A DNA stretch of 64,000 bases from Billgrantia kenyensis (GTDB taxonomy: Bacteria; Pseudomonadota; Gammaproteobacteria; Pseudomonadales; Halomonadaceae), in contig NZ_JACEFT010000001.1 of assembly GCF_013697085.1 (NCBI RefSeq), forward strand, positions 186,001 through 250,000, written 5' to 3'. Shown here piece by piece: positions 45,186 to 54,274 of the stretch (the stretch's first letter is position 1; each line of letters starts with the position of its first letter). The position numbers and the translations under genes were made by a program. The notes below the pieces were generated by a model that was not told the DNA's origin, ran no database searches, and was given only the letters and a program-made list of their open reading frames with translations.

Positions 45186-45200
45186 TTCCGCATGGCGGAA
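45186..45200. promoter_or_regulatory. IclR-type operator candidate (site A), upstream of the TRAP operon promoter
   Basis: TTCCGCATGGCGGAA is a perfect inverted repeat (6-bp arms, 3-bp centre), 31 bases upstream of the -35 box, a place suited to an activator. Related sequences occur at 58930 and 59014, and an IclR regulator is encoded at 61907. Confidence 0.6.
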
Positions 45201-45230
45201 GCTCGCACACGGTAGACGCTTGCGCATTCG

Positions 45231-45259
45231 TTGACACCGACGTGTCGGCTTTCTAGTAT
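45231..45259 (+). promoter_or_regulatory. Sigma-70 promoter of the TAXI-TRAP operon
   Basis: Consensus TTGACA (45231-45236), a 17-bp spacer and TAGTAT (45254-45259). Transcription would start near 45266, leaving a leader of about 60 bases. Confidence 0.8.
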
Positions 45260-45326
45260 CGGTTTCAGTTTCGGAATCAAATACCGCATAGCAAAACAAC
45301 AACCATTCACAGCACAGGAGACTCCT

Positions 45327-46487
45327 ATGCGCCAGCTGTCCCGCTCACTCATTCTTGCGGCTCTTCCACTCTCGCTGATCACTGCCGGCGTGGCACAGGC
45401 CAGCGAGGTCGAGCTTCCCCGCACCATGGCCTGGACCGCCTATGGCACCAACTCCAGTGGCTATGCCCAGGCCGTTGCCATCGGCAACATGCTCCAAAAC
45501 AGCTACGGCACTTCGGTACGCATCCTGCCCGGTGACAATGACGTGTCGCGCATGACGCCGCTGAAACAAGGTCGTGTCGATCTCTGCGCCTGCGGCATCG
45601 CCAGCTACTACGGTGCCGAAGGCGTGATGATGTTCGCCAATCGCGACTGGGGGCCCCAGCCGATCAGGGTTATCACCACCTCCACCGCATCATTCGGACT
45701 CTCGCTGGCCGTGGCCGGCGATCTCGACGTCGAGACCCCGGCCGACCTGGCCGGCAAGCGAGTCGCCTATATCCGCGGTGACGACGCCTTGAACAAGGGG
45801 ACTGAAGCCTACCTGGCCTTCGGCGGGTTGACCTGGGATGACGTCGAGCGCGTCGACTATCCCGGCTACTCCCGCTCGTTCGACGGCATCATTGCCGGCG
45901 ATGTGGACGCCTCATTTACCACTACCGTGACACCGCCGGCGCAGCAGCTCGCCAGCAGCCCGCGCGGCGTCAGCTGGCCGGTGCTCGATCCCGACGACGC
46001 GGAGGGCTGGGAGCGCATGATGGCCGTGGCGCCCTACTTCCGCCCGCATGAGGTCACCGCTGGGGCAGGCAACGTAAGTGCCGATAACCCGGTGCCCAGT
46101 GCCAGCTACCCTTACCCGATCGTGGTGGCCAACCAGGATCTCGATGACAAGGTGGCCTACGGCCTGATCAAGGCGCTGCAGAACAACTACGACGACTACA
46201 AGGATGCCGCTCCCGGCGCCGTGGGCTACGCCTTCGAGTATCAGGATCTGCAGTGGGTCGTGCCGTTCCACGATGCGGTAGTGGCGTATTACGAGGAGCT
46301 CGGTGTCTGGACCGATGAAATGCAGGCACATCAGGAAGCGCTGGTGGAACGCCAGGAGCTGCTCATCGCCACCTGGGACGATTTCGTCGCCGACGCCCCG
46401 AACGACGAGGACGAGTTCGAGGAGGCCTGGATGCAGGCTCGCGCCGAAGCGCTACGCGAGGCCGGTCTCGATCCGGTCTTCGAGTGA
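45327..46487 (+). CDS. TRAP transporter substrate-binding protein, TAXI family
   Basis: A 386-residue periplasmic protein: signal peptide ending near GVAQAS, then a TAXI-type fold with WTAYGTNSSGYAQAVAIGNML, LKQGRVDLCACG and DLAGKRVAYIRGDDALNKGTEAYL. TAXI proteins deliver dicarboxylates, amino acids or unknown acids to a fused TRAP permease, driven by a Na+ or H+ gradient. CAGGAG lies six bases before the ATG. First gene of a five-gene plus-strand operon that continues into beta-oxidation enzymes, so the ligand is probably the acid degraded by them. Confidence 0.92.
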   Translation: MRQLSRSLILAALPLSLITAGVAQASEVELPRTMAWTAYGTNSSGYAQAVAIGNMLQNSYGTSVRILPGDNDVSRMTPLKQGRVDLCACGIASYYGAEGVMMFANRDWGPQPIRVITTSTASFGLSLAVAGDLDVETPADLAGKRVAYIRGDDALNKGTEAYLAFGGLTWDDVERVDYPGYSRSFDGIIAGDVDASFTTTVTPPAQQLASSPRGVSWPVLDPDDAEGWERMMAVAPYFRPHEVTAGAGNVSADNPVPSASYPYPIVVANQDLDDKVAYGLIKALQNNYDDYKDAAPGAVGYAFEYQDLQWVVPFHDAVVAYYEELGVWTDEMQAHQEALVERQELLIATWDDFVADAPNDEDEFEEAWMQARAEALREAGLDPVFE

Positions 46488-46553
46488 CCGAGGCCCAGGC
46501 TCAGTACCGGGGGCGGCCTGGCCGCCCCTCCTCCCCGATTCACGGACGCTGCC

Positions 46554-48578
46554 ATGACCACCCCCACCGCCCCTAGCGAATCGACACGCCAGCTGAAGGA
46601 AAAGGTCACTCATATCCGTACGCTCCCGGCCGCGCTACGCTGGATCCCCGGTGCCGTGACCGTAGTACTGATGATGATGACGCTGGATTACCTGTTCAAC
46701 CTCGGCTGGCTGCGCTTCGTCACCGGGCTGGAAACCCAGTTCTACTATGCCGTGGTGGCACTGCTGCTACCGCTGGTCTATCTGCTGTGGCCGGTGGCAT
46801 CGTCACGCCAGCAGCGTCCCATTCCCTGGTACGACTATGCGCTGAGCCTTGCCACGCTGATCGTCGGTGGCTATTTCGTCTACCATGCCGAAGCGATCCT
46901 CGAGCGCGGTTGGGCCTTCGCCGCTCCCGATACCGCGATCCTGGCAAGCTATGCGTGGTGGCTGCTCATCGTGGAGGCCGCGCGTCGTGCCGGTGGGTGG
47001 CCCATCGCCGTCATCGTCGCGACGTTCTCGCTCTATCCCCTGGTGGCGGACGTCATGCCCGGGCCGATCCAGGCATTTCCCTCCACCCTGGAGGAGACTG
47101 CCATGTATCACACCATGAGCACCGAGAGCATCATGGGGGTGCCGCTGCAGGCCTTTGCCGGGCTGGTGATCGGTTTCCTGGTCTTTGGCGTGGTGCTGCA
47201 GAAGAGCGGCGGCGGCAGGTTTTTCATCAATCTTGCATTTGCCCTGCTGGGCCATGTTCGCGGCGGTCCCGCCAAGGTCTCGATCTTCTCCAGCGGCCTG
47301 ATGGGGTCGATGAGCGGCAGCGTGATCAGCAACGTGCTGACCACGGGGGTGCTGTCGATCCCGGCCATGCGCCGCATCGGCATGGGCCGCTCGTTCTCCG
47401 GTGGGGTCGAGGCCTGTGCCTCCACCGGCGGCGTACTGATGCCGCCGGTGATGGGGGCGACCGCCTTCGTCATGGCGATGTTCCTCGATGTTCCCTACGC
47501 TGCGGTGGCCCTGGCTGCGGTGATTCCGTCGATCCTCTACTTCCTCGGCCTGTTCATCCAGATCGATGCCTACGCTGCGCGACACGACATCAAGGGCCTG
47601 CCCGCCGTGGAGCTGCCCTCCCTGGTGGAAACCCTCAAGCAGGGCTGGTACTTCATCTTCGTCTTCGCGCTGCTGGTATGGATGCTTCTTGTGATGCAGC
47701 GAGAGGCCGTGGCTCCCTTCTATGCCACTGCGCTGCTGCTGGTGCTCAACCAGTTCTCGCGCCGCAACCGCTGGGGCCTGCGCGAGCTGGGCGAGGCGCT
47801 ATCCTCGGCGGCCAAGCTGTTCGCCGAGCTGATCGCCATCCTGGCCGGTGTCGGTATGCTGGTCGGGGCGCTGTCGATTACCGGCCTTTCCGGCACCATC
47901 GCCAACGACTTCATCCATATTGCCGGGGGCAGCGTGCCGCTGCTGCTGATCATGGGCGCGCTGACCAGCTTCGTGCTCGGCATCGGCATGACCGTCACCG
48001 CCGCCTACATCTTCCTTGCCGTGGCCCTGGCTCCCGCGTTGATCCAGGGCGGTGGCCTGGACCCCATGGCGGTGCACATGTTCATTCTCTACTGGGGCAT
48101 GCTCAGCTTCATCACCCCGCCCGTGGCGCTGGGTGCCTTCGCCGCCGCGACCGTGGCGGGCGCGCGGCCCATGGCCACCGGCCTGCAGGCCATGCGCCTG
48201 GGCAGCGTGATCTACTTCATTCCCTTCCTGTTCGTGCTCAATCCGGCATTGATCATGCAAGGTGCGCCATTACAGATCATGCTGGTATTCGTGCAGGCCG
48301 TGGTGGGAATCGTGCTGTTTGCCTCCGCCATGCAGGGCTACCTGATCGGCGTCGGCCGGCTCGGCATCGGTGCACTGCATGAAAGCCTCTGCCGTGGGCT
48401 GGTGCTGGTGGCGGGCCTACTGTTCGCCCTGCCCGGTGGCGGCATGGTGCCGCTCAGCCAGTTCGAGTTGCTGGCCGGTGCCCTGACCGCCCTGGTGCCA
48501 GCCGTGCTGCTGGCTCGCTGGAGCCAGCGCCAGGCCCGACCACACCTGGCTGGCATGACGACTTCTACCGATCGATGA
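46554..48578 (+). CDS. TRAP transporter fused permease (DctQ-DctM, TAXI type)
   Basis: A 674-residue inner-membrane protein. About four N-terminal helices (to about 160) form the DctQ-like part; the rest is DctM-like, with the family's conserved TEVLPPVMGATAF-like stretch (here STGGVLMPPVMGATAFVMA), GSMSGSVISNVLTTG, and FITPPVALGAFAAATVAG. It partners the TAXI binding protein 66 bases upstream. It overlaps the following gene's leader: its stop lies eight bases before the hydratase ATG. Confidence 0.93.
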   Translation: MTTPTAPSESTRQLKEKVTHIRTLPAALRWIPGAVTVVLMMMTLDYLFNLGWLRFVTGLETQFYYAVVALLLPLVYLLWPVASSRQQRPIPWYDYALSLATLIVGGYFVYHAEAILERGWAFAAPDTAILASYAWWLLIVEAARRAGGWPIAVIVATFSLYPLVADVMPGPIQAFPSTLEETAMYHTMSTESIMGVPLQAFAGLVIGFLVFGVVLQKSGGGRFFINLAFALLGHVRGGPAKVSIFSSGLMGSMSGSVISNVLTTGVLSIPAMRRIGMGRSFSGGVEACASTGGVLMPPVMGATAFVMAMFLDVPYAAVALAAVIPSILYFLGLFIQIDAYAARHDIKGLPAVELPSLVETLKQGWYFIFVFALLVWMLLVMQREAVAPFYATALLLVLNQFSRRNRWGLRELGEALSSAAKLFAELIAILAGVGMLVGALSITGLSGTIANDFIHIAGGSVPLLLIMGALTSFVLGIGMTVTAAYIFLAVALAPALIQGGGLDPMAVHMFILYWGMLSFITPPVALGAFAAATVAGARPMATGLQAMRLGSVIYFIPFLFVLNPALIMQGAPLQIMLVFVQAVVGIVLFASAMQGYLIGVGRLGIGALHESLCRGLVLVAGLLFALPGGGMVPLSQFELLAGALTALVPAVLLARWSQRQARPHLAGMTTSTDR

Positions 48579-48586
48579 GGAACCGC

Positions 48587-50038
48587 ATGACTTCCCCTGT
48601 CTCCTACCAACGCCATGGCAACATCGGCGTGATCACCATCGACAACCCGCCGGTCAACGCCCTGGGGCAGGCCGTGCGCCAGGGCCTGATGGATGCCGTC
48701 GCCCTTGGCAACGAGGACAGCGAGGCCCAGGTGCTGGTGCTCAACGCTCGCGGCCGGACTTTCATTGCCGGCGCCGACATCCGCGAGTTCGGCAAACCGC
48801 CCCAGACTCCCATTCTGCCGGAGGTGATCACCAAGCTTGAGGCCAGCACCAAGCCCATCGTTGCGGTCCTGCACGGCAACGCCCTGGGGGGCGGGCTCGA
48901 GGTGGCGCTGGGCTGCCAGCTGCGCGTGGTGTTGCCGGGTACCAAGGTGGGACTTCCCGAGGTCAAGCTGGGCCTCCTGCCTGGGGCCGGTGGCACCCAG
49001 CGACTGCCACGCCTGACCGGCGTCGAGGCGGCCCTCGACCTGATTACCAGCGGCCGCTTTGCCGATGCCGACGAGGCACTCGCCCTGGGCATCGTCGACG
49101 CCGTGTCGGACGCTGACGACCCGCTCGAGGCGGGGCTGGCGGCGGCGCGAGACGTGCTGGCCGGCAAGTGCACGCCGCGAGTCACCGCTGAGTTGCCGCC
49201 CCCTGCCGCCGATCCGGCGGCCATCGAGCGCTACCGGACCAAGCTGCAAAGCGAGGTGCCCGAGCTCTACTCCCCCTTCCGCTGTGTCGACGCGATCGCC
49301 TTGAGTACCGACGGCAGCCTTGCCGATGGGGTGCGCCGCGAGAGGGAGCTGTTCTTCGCCTGCATGGATTCTCCCCAGCGTGCCGGGCTGATCCATGCCT
49401 TCTTTGCCGCCCGCACTCCCCACAAGGTGCCCGAGGTCGGTGAGGCAGCGGCGCTGACCCGCCTAGCCCTGCTCGGCACCCATCCGCTTTTCGAGCGCCT
49501 GCGCAGCAAGGCCGAGCGAGCCGGCATCGAACTCACATCGGCTCCGGACGCAGATACCCAGGCCTGCCTGATCGCCCCTGGCGCCGCCTCGGACTACACA
49601 AAGAGCTATGCAAAGAGCTGCGCCGAGACCTGCCTGAAGGTCGCCCTGCTGTCGCCCGAGCAAGCCCAAGAGCTCGATGCCACGGACGCCGACCTGGCGC
49701 TGGTCTCGGCCGACGGCGGCATGGCGGAGCTGGTGGTGTTACGTACTAGCGCCGAGCAGCAGCAAGCCGTGGCCAATGCGCTCAAGGCACTGCGTCTTCC
49801 CATGGTGGTCAGCCGTCAGGGCAGCCTGCTGGCAACGCTGACCCAGGCGGCAGGCGACGATGTCGCCAATTCCCGGGCGGCCATGGAGGCAGCGAGCCTG
49901 ATGCTGGCCGAGCGCGGATGGGCCTATCGCACCAGCGACATCGACCTGCTCGCCATCGAGGCGCTTGGCTACCCTCGTCACCTGGGCGGGCCCCATCGTC
50001 AGGCCAGCCAGGCCACTGGCGGGGAGTGTCTCTCATGA
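48587..50038 (+). CDS. Enoyl-CoA hydratase fused to a degenerate 3-hydroxyacyl-CoA dehydrogenase-like tail
   Basis: A 483-residue protein. Residues 1 to about 200 are a crotonase domain with both catalytic glutamates in place ([37 protein letters not shown]). After the linker typical of FadB-type multifunctional enzymes ([24 protein letters not shown]) the Rossmann GxGxxG motif is missing. The end ([25 protein letters not shown]) still resembles a dehydrogenase C-domain. It should hydrate 2-enoyl-CoA; dehydrogenase activity is improbable and is presumably supplied by the gene at 59058. The start at 48587 has GAGGA upstream. Confidence 0.85.
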   Translation: MTSPVSYQRHGNIGVITIDNPPVNALGQAVRQGLMDAVALGNEDSEAQVLVLNARGRTFIAGADIREFGKPPQTPILPEVITKLEASTKPIVAVLHGNALGGGLEVALGCQLRVVLPGTKVGLPEVKLGLLPGAGGTQRLPRLTGVEAALDLITSGRFADADEALALGIVDAVSDADDPLEAGLAAARDVLAGKCTPRVTAELPPPAADPAAIERYRTKLQSEVPELYSPFRCVDAIALSTDGSLADGVRRERELFFACMDSPQRAGLIHAFFAARTPHKVPEVGEAAALTRLALLGTHPLFERLRSKAERAGIELTSAPDADTQACLIAPGAASDYTKSYAKSCAETCLKVALLSPEQAQELDATDADLALVSADGGMAELVVLRTSAEQQQAVANALKALRLPMVVSRQGSLLATLTQAAGDDVANSRAAMEAASLMLAERGWAYRTSDIDLLAIEALGYPRHLGGPHRQASQATGGECLS

Positions 50039-51228
50039 ACCTCGACTTCACCTGCGAAGAGCAAGCGTTCCGCCAGGAAGTGCGCGAGTTTTTGGCCGCC
50101 GAACTGCCTGCCGACATCCGTGAGCGCGTGCGCCTGGGCCGGCGACTCTCTGCCGATGACCATGTCCGGTGGCAGAACGTTCTCAGCCGGCGCGGCTGGC
50201 TGGCTTCCGGCTGGCCACGAGAGCACGGCGGCCCGGGCTGGGGGCCGATCGAGCGGCACATCTTCGACGAGGAGTGCGCCGCGGCCCATGCGCCGACCGT
50301 AGTGCCCTTCGGCGTCAGCATGGTCGCTCCGGTGATCATGAAATTCGGCAGCGAGACCCAGCAGCGCCATTACCTGCCACGCATTCTTTCCAATCAGGAC
50401 TGGTGGTGCCAGGGCTATTCCGAACCCGGTGCCGGCTCCGACCTGGCCAGCCTGCGTACCCGCGCGGTACGCGACGGCGAGCACTACATCGTCAGCGGCC
50501 AGAAGACCTGGACCACCCTGGGTCAGCACGCCAACATGATGTTCTGCCTGGTGCGCACCGACCCCGAAGCCAAGAAGCAGGCCGGCATCAGCTTCCTGCT
50601 GATCGACATGCAGAGCCCTGGGATCAGCGTGCGCCCCATCGTCACCCTCGACGGCGCCCACGAGGTCAATGAGGTGTTCCTCGATGAAGTGCGCGTGCCG
50701 GTCGTCAATCGCATCGGCGAGGAGGGTCAGGGCTGGACCTGCGCCAAGTTCCTGCTCACCCATGAGCGCACCGGTATCGCTGGCCTCGGCCACGCCAAGC
50801 AGGCATTGCGCCATTTGAAGTCGCTGGCGGGCCGAATCCAGCACCGCGACCGCCCACTGCTCGAACTGCCGAGCTTCCGCCAGCGCGTGGTCAAGGCCGA
50901 GCTCGAGCTGATGGCGCTGGAGGTGACCCACCTGCGCGTGCTAGCCGCGGCCCGCGACGGCGGCGCGCCCGGTGCCGAGAGTTCGCTGCTCAAGGTGCGT
51001 GGTTCAGAGCTGCGCCAGGAGCTCAGCGAGCTGAGCCGCCGTGCACTGGGCCCGTTGGCCCTGCCCTTCTTTCCCGACTTTCTCTACGGCGACGAGGCGC
51101 TGGAGCCTGAGCGAGGCGAATTCGCCGCCATTGGCGCCCAGTACCTCAACCGGCGCAAGCTCTCTATCTACGGCGGCAGCAACGAGATTCAGAAGAGCAT
51201 CGTCGCCAAGACGCTGCTCGGTATGTAA
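50035..51228 (+). CDS. Acyl-CoA dehydrogenase, large-subunit type (PimC-like)
   Basis: A 397-residue acyl-CoA dehydrogenase. CQGYSEPGAGSDLASLRTRA and KTWTTLGQHANMMFCLVRT bind FAD; the C-terminal SIYGGSNEIQKSIVAKTLLG holds the usual Glu-Ile pair near the active site. The GWLASGWPREHGGPGW start is characteristic of the subgroup paired with a second, smaller dehydrogenase, as in PimC/PimD. ATGA overlap with the hydratase gene. Oxidises acyl-CoA to 2-enoyl-CoA, passing electrons to ETF. Confidence 0.92.
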   Translation: MNLDFTCEEQAFRQEVREFLAAELPADIRERVRLGRRLSADDHVRWQNVLSRRGWLASGWPREHGGPGWGPIERHIFDEECAAAHAPTVVPFGVSMVAPVIMKFGSETQQRHYLPRILSNQDWWCQGYSEPGAGSDLASLRTRAVRDGEHYIVSGQKTWTTLGQHANMMFCLVRTDPEAKKQAGISFLLIDMQSPGISVRPIVTLDGAHEVNEVFLDEVRVPVVNRIGEEGQGWTCAKFLLTHERTGIAGLGHAKQALRHLKSLAGRIQHRDRPLLELPSFRQRVVKAELELMALEVTHLRVLAAARDGGAPGAESSLLKVRGSELRQELSELSRRALGPLALPFFPDFLYGDEALEPERGEFAAIGAQYLNRRKLSIYGGSNEIQKSIVAKTLLGM

Positions 51229-51252
51229 CCGGTCAGCACGTAAGGAGCCCCC

Positions 51253-52341
51253 ATGGATTTTTCCTACAGCGACGAGCAGCGCATGCTCGCCGACACCCTG
51301 GAGCGCCTGGTCGCCGATGCGAGCGGCGACGCGGCCACGTCCCCAGCGCTGTGGCGCACCTTCGCCGAGCTTGGCCTGTTGCAGCTTCCGTTCGCCGAGG
51401 AGCTCGGTGGGCTGGGCGGTGATGGCATCGACGTGATGATCGTGATGCAGGCGCTCGGCAGCGGCCTGGTGCGCGCCCCCTATCTGGCCGGCCTGCTGCT
51501 GCCCGGTGTCATCCTGGCCCGCCTGGCGGATTCGGCCCAGCGCGAGCGCTGGCTGACCCCGCTGCTGGCCGGTGAACACCGATTGGCGATGGCATGGCAG
51601 GAGGCCGCGTCACGCTACGACGCGCACTCCATCGGCGCCCGCGCCCGGCGCCAGGCAGATGGCTGGGTGCTCGACGGTACCAAGCAGGGGGTGCTTGCCG
51701 CCGAGGCGGCCGATGCCCTGGTGGTCACGGCCAAGCTCGACGACGACTCGCTGGGGGCCTTCCTGGTGCCAAGCGACAGCCGTGGCCTCGCGCGTCGCGA
51801 CTATGCCACCATCGACGACTGGATCGCCAGCGACGTGCAGTTGGACAGTGTGGTCCTGCCTATCGATGCTCACCTGGGCGGTGACGCCAGCGAGGCTCTC
51901 GACGCCGCCCTGGCACTCGGGCGTGCGGCGCTCTGCGCCGAGGCGGTGGGCGCCATGCAGGTCGCCTGCGACCAGACGTTGGCCTACCTCAAGGAGCGGC
52001 GGCAGTTCGGCGCCCCGCTGGCCAGCTTCCAGGTGCTGCAGCATCGCATGGTCGACATGCACCTGAACCTGGAGCAGGCCCGCTCGATGGCGATTCTCGC
52101 TGCAGCCAGCCTCGAGCGCCCCGCCAGCGAGCGTGACTACCGTATTTCCGCGGCCAAGGCCTACTGCGGCGAGGCCGCTCGCTTCGTCGCCGAGCAGGCG
52201 ATCCAGCTCCACGGCGCCATGGGCATGACCGAAGAGTGCCAGGTCTCCCGCTATGCCCGGCACCTGGTCATGTTCGATCACCACCTGGGCGATGTGGACC
52301 ATCATCTTGAATGCGTCAGCGAGCGATTGACGGCGGCCTGA
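51253..52341 (+). CDS. Acyl-CoA dehydrogenase, small-subunit type (PimD-like)
   Basis: A 362-residue acyl-CoA dehydrogenase homologue, shorter and more divergent than its neighbour. N-terminal DFSYSDEQRMLADTLERLVA, a middle with weak FAD-loop conservation (LAMAWQEAASRYDAH), and a C-terminal YLKERRQFGAPLASFQVLQHRMVDMHL and IQLHGAMGMTEECQVSRYARHL. The last motif retains the usual helix with Glu. It probably pairs with the gene at 50035 in a heteromer; which subunit is catalytic cannot be decided. Last gene of the operon. Confidence 0.9.
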   Translation: MDFSYSDEQRMLADTLERLVADASGDAATSPALWRTFAELGLLQLPFAEELGGLGGDGIDVMIVMQALGSGLVRAPYLAGLLLPGVILARLADSAQRERWLTPLLAGEHRLAMAWQEAASRYDAHSIGARARRQADGWVLDGTKQGVLAAEAADALVVTAKLDDDSLGAFLVPSDSRGLARRDYATIDDWIASDVQLDSVVLPIDAHLGGDASEALDAALALGRAALCAEAVGAMQVACDQTLAYLKERRQFGAPLASFQVLQHRMVDMHLNLEQARSMAILAAASLERPASERDYRISAAKAYCGEAARFVAEQAIQLHGAMGMTEECQVSRYARHLVMFDHHLGDVDHHLECVSERLTAA

Positions 52342-52364
52342 GGCCACCTCCTGTCGCCCGTGAT

Positions 52365-52394
52365 GCAAAAAGGCCCCGGACCGGGGCCTTTTGC
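52365..52394. terminator. Bidirectional terminator between the TRAP/beta-oxidation operon and etfA
   Basis: AAAAGGCCCC (52368-52377) and GGGGCCTTTT (52383-52392) with a 5-base loop form a perfect A/T-flanked hairpin where the two operons converge. Strong in both directions. Confidence 0.95.
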
Positions 52395-52424
52395 CTTTCA
52401 GGAAGTCCGTGAGCAGAGAATGGG

Positions 52425-53375
52425 CTACAGCTTGCTCTCGAGCTCCGGCAGGATCTCGAACAGGTCACCCACCAGGCCGTAATCGGCAACCTGGAAGATC
52501 GGCGCCTCCTCGTCCTTGTTGATGGCCACGATCACCTTGGAGTCCTTCATGCCGGCCAGGTGCTGGATGGCACCGCTGATGCCCACGGCAATGTAGAGCT
52601 CCGGCGCGACGATCTTGCCGGTCTGCCCCACCTGCATGTCGTTGGGCACGGAGCCGGCGTCCACCGCCGCCCGCGAGGCGCCGATAGCGGCACCCAGCTT
52701 GTCGGCGATGCCGTCGAGCAGCTTGAAGTTCTCGCCGCTGCCCATGCCGCGACCACCGGAAATGACCACCTTGGCGGCGGCAAGCTCGGGACGATCGCTC
52801 TCGGCCAGCGCCTGCTTGACGAAGGTGGACTGGGCGTTGTCGGCGACGAAATCCACCGCTTCGATGGCGGCACTGCCGCCCTCGCTCCCTCTATCAGGGC
52901 AGGCATCGAAGCCGGTGCTGCGCACGGTGATCACCTTGAGGCTGTCGGCGCTCTGCACCGTGGCGATGGCGTTGCCGGCGTAGATCGGACGCTTGAAGGT
53001 GTCGCCATCGACCACTTCGACGATCTCGGAGATCTGGCTGACGTCCTTCAGCGCGGCGACGCGCGGCAGCACATTCTTGCCGGTAGTGGAGGCGGCGGCC
53101 AGCACATGGCTGTAGTCGCCGGCCAGCTCGGCCAGCAGCGCGCCCATCGGCTCGGCCAGCTGGTGGGCGTAGACGGCGTGGTCGGCCACGCGGACCTTGG
53201 CCACGCCGTCAAGTCTGGCGGCGGCTTCGGCCACCGCGCCGACGTTCTCGCCGGCGACCAGGATATCGACGTCTCCACCGATGGACGCTTTCAACTGCTG
53301 AGCTGCGGCAACCACGTGGGCGGTGGCGCCAACCAGAATGCCGTCGTGATGTTCGGCAAGGACCAGTACGCTCAT
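52425..53375 (-). CDS. etfA: Electron transfer flavoprotein subunit alpha
   Basis: A 316-residue ETF alpha. The FAD-binding C-terminal domain carries [15 protein letters not shown] (about residues 205-219), [27 protein letters not shown] and the end [22 protein letters not shown] accepts electrons from acyl-CoA dehydrogenases and passes them to ETF-ubiquinone oxidoreductase. The ATG at 53375 has AGGAG eight bases upstream. A 69-base gap separates it from etfB. Confidence 0.95.
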   Translation of the reverse strand: MSVLVLAEHHDGILVGATAHVVAAAQQLKASIGGDVDILVAGENVGAVAEAAARLDGVAKVRVADHAVYAHQLAEPMGALLAELAGDYSHVLAAASTTGKNVLPRVAALKDVSQISEIVEVVDGDTFKRPIYAGNAIATVQSADSLKVITVRSTGFDACPDRGSEGGSAAIEAVDFVADNAQSTFVKQALAESDRPELAAAKVVISGGRGMGSGENFKLLDGIADKLGAAIGASRAAVDAGSVPNDMQVGQTGKIVAPELYIAVGISGAIQHLAGMKDSKVIVAINKDEEAPIFQVADYGLVGDLFEILPELESKL

Positions 53376-53444
53376 GGATTCCACTCCTATCACAGCTCTG
53401 TCTTCAAAGAACCGTTGTCAAAGATCTGTTTACACAAGCCGCTT

Positions 53445-54206
53445 TTACAGAACCTTGGCTTCGTTCTTCAGTTTGTCCACGAGCTCGTCCACGGAGCCCA
53501 CCTTGATGCCGCCCTTGCGCTCGGCCGGCGACTCGACCTTGAGCAGCGTGAGGCTGCTCGCCACCTCGACGCCGAGATCGGCCGGCGACTTGACGTCCAG
53601 CGGCTTCTTCTTGGCCTTCATGATGTCGGGCAGCTTGGCGTAGCGCGGCTCGTTGAGGCGCAGATCGGTGGTGACGATGGCCGGCAGGGTCAGCTCGACG
53701 GTCTGCAGGCCACCATCGATCTCGCGGGTGACCTGGAGCTTTCCATCACCCCCGTCGCCGCTGACTACCACCTCGGAGGCGAAGGTGCCCTGGGGCAGGC
53801 CCGCCAGCGCGGCCAGCATCTGCCCGGTCTGGTTATTGTCGGTATCGATCGCCTGCTTGCCGAGAATGACCAGCTGCGGCTGCTCCTCCTCCACCACCTT
53901 GGCCAGCAGCTTGGCCGCGGCCAGCGACTCGACGCGCTCCTCGGTCTCGACGTGAACGGCCCGATCGGCGCCCAATGCCAGCGCGGTGCGCAGCTGCTCC
54001 TGGGCGGCCTTGGGACCGATGGTCACGGCCACCACCTCGGTGGCGACCCCGCGCTCCTTCAGGCGCACGGCCTCTTCCACGGCGATCTCGCAGAAGGGGT
54101 TCATGGCCATCTTGACGTTGGTCAGGTCGACGTCGGAGTGATCCGCCTTGACCCGGATCTTGACGTTGTAGTCGATGACGCGTTTGACCGCGACAAGGAT
54201 CTTCAT
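53445..54206 (-). CDS. etfB: Electron transfer flavoprotein subunit beta
   Basis: A 253-residue ETF beta: [20 protein letters not shown] start, [44 protein letters not shown] (AMP-binding and recognition loop) and [23 protein letters not shown]. Cytoplasmic partner of EtfA. The ATG at 54206 has GGGAG upstream. It lies at the end of a minus-strand operon with an acyl-CoA ligase and dehydrogenase, so this ETF may be dedicated to the local pathway. Confidence 0.95.
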   Translation of the reverse strand: MKILVAVKRVIDYNVKIRVKADHSDVDLTNVKMAMNPFCEIAVEEAVRLKERGVATEVVAVTIGPKAAQEQLRTALALGADRAVHVETEERVESLAAAKLLAKVVEEEQPQLVILGKQAIDTDNNQTGQMLAALAGLPQGTFASEVVVSGDGGDGKLQVTREIDGGLQTVELTLPAIVTTDLRLNEPRYAKLPDIMKAKKKPLDVKSPADLGVEVASSLTLLKVESPAERKGGIKVGSVDELVDKLKNEAKVL

Positions 54207-54274
54207 GCGTGTTCTCCCGATTGTGACCAGCTTAGCTGGGATGATGAGTGTCAAGCTGCCCTTACCGCTGGCGA

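Noticed and set aside
48587..50038. Frameshift to explain the missing dehydrogenase domain
   Set aside because: The frame is open throughout and retains the family-like linker and C-terminal fragment in the same frame, so divergence rather than a simple frameshift is more likely.
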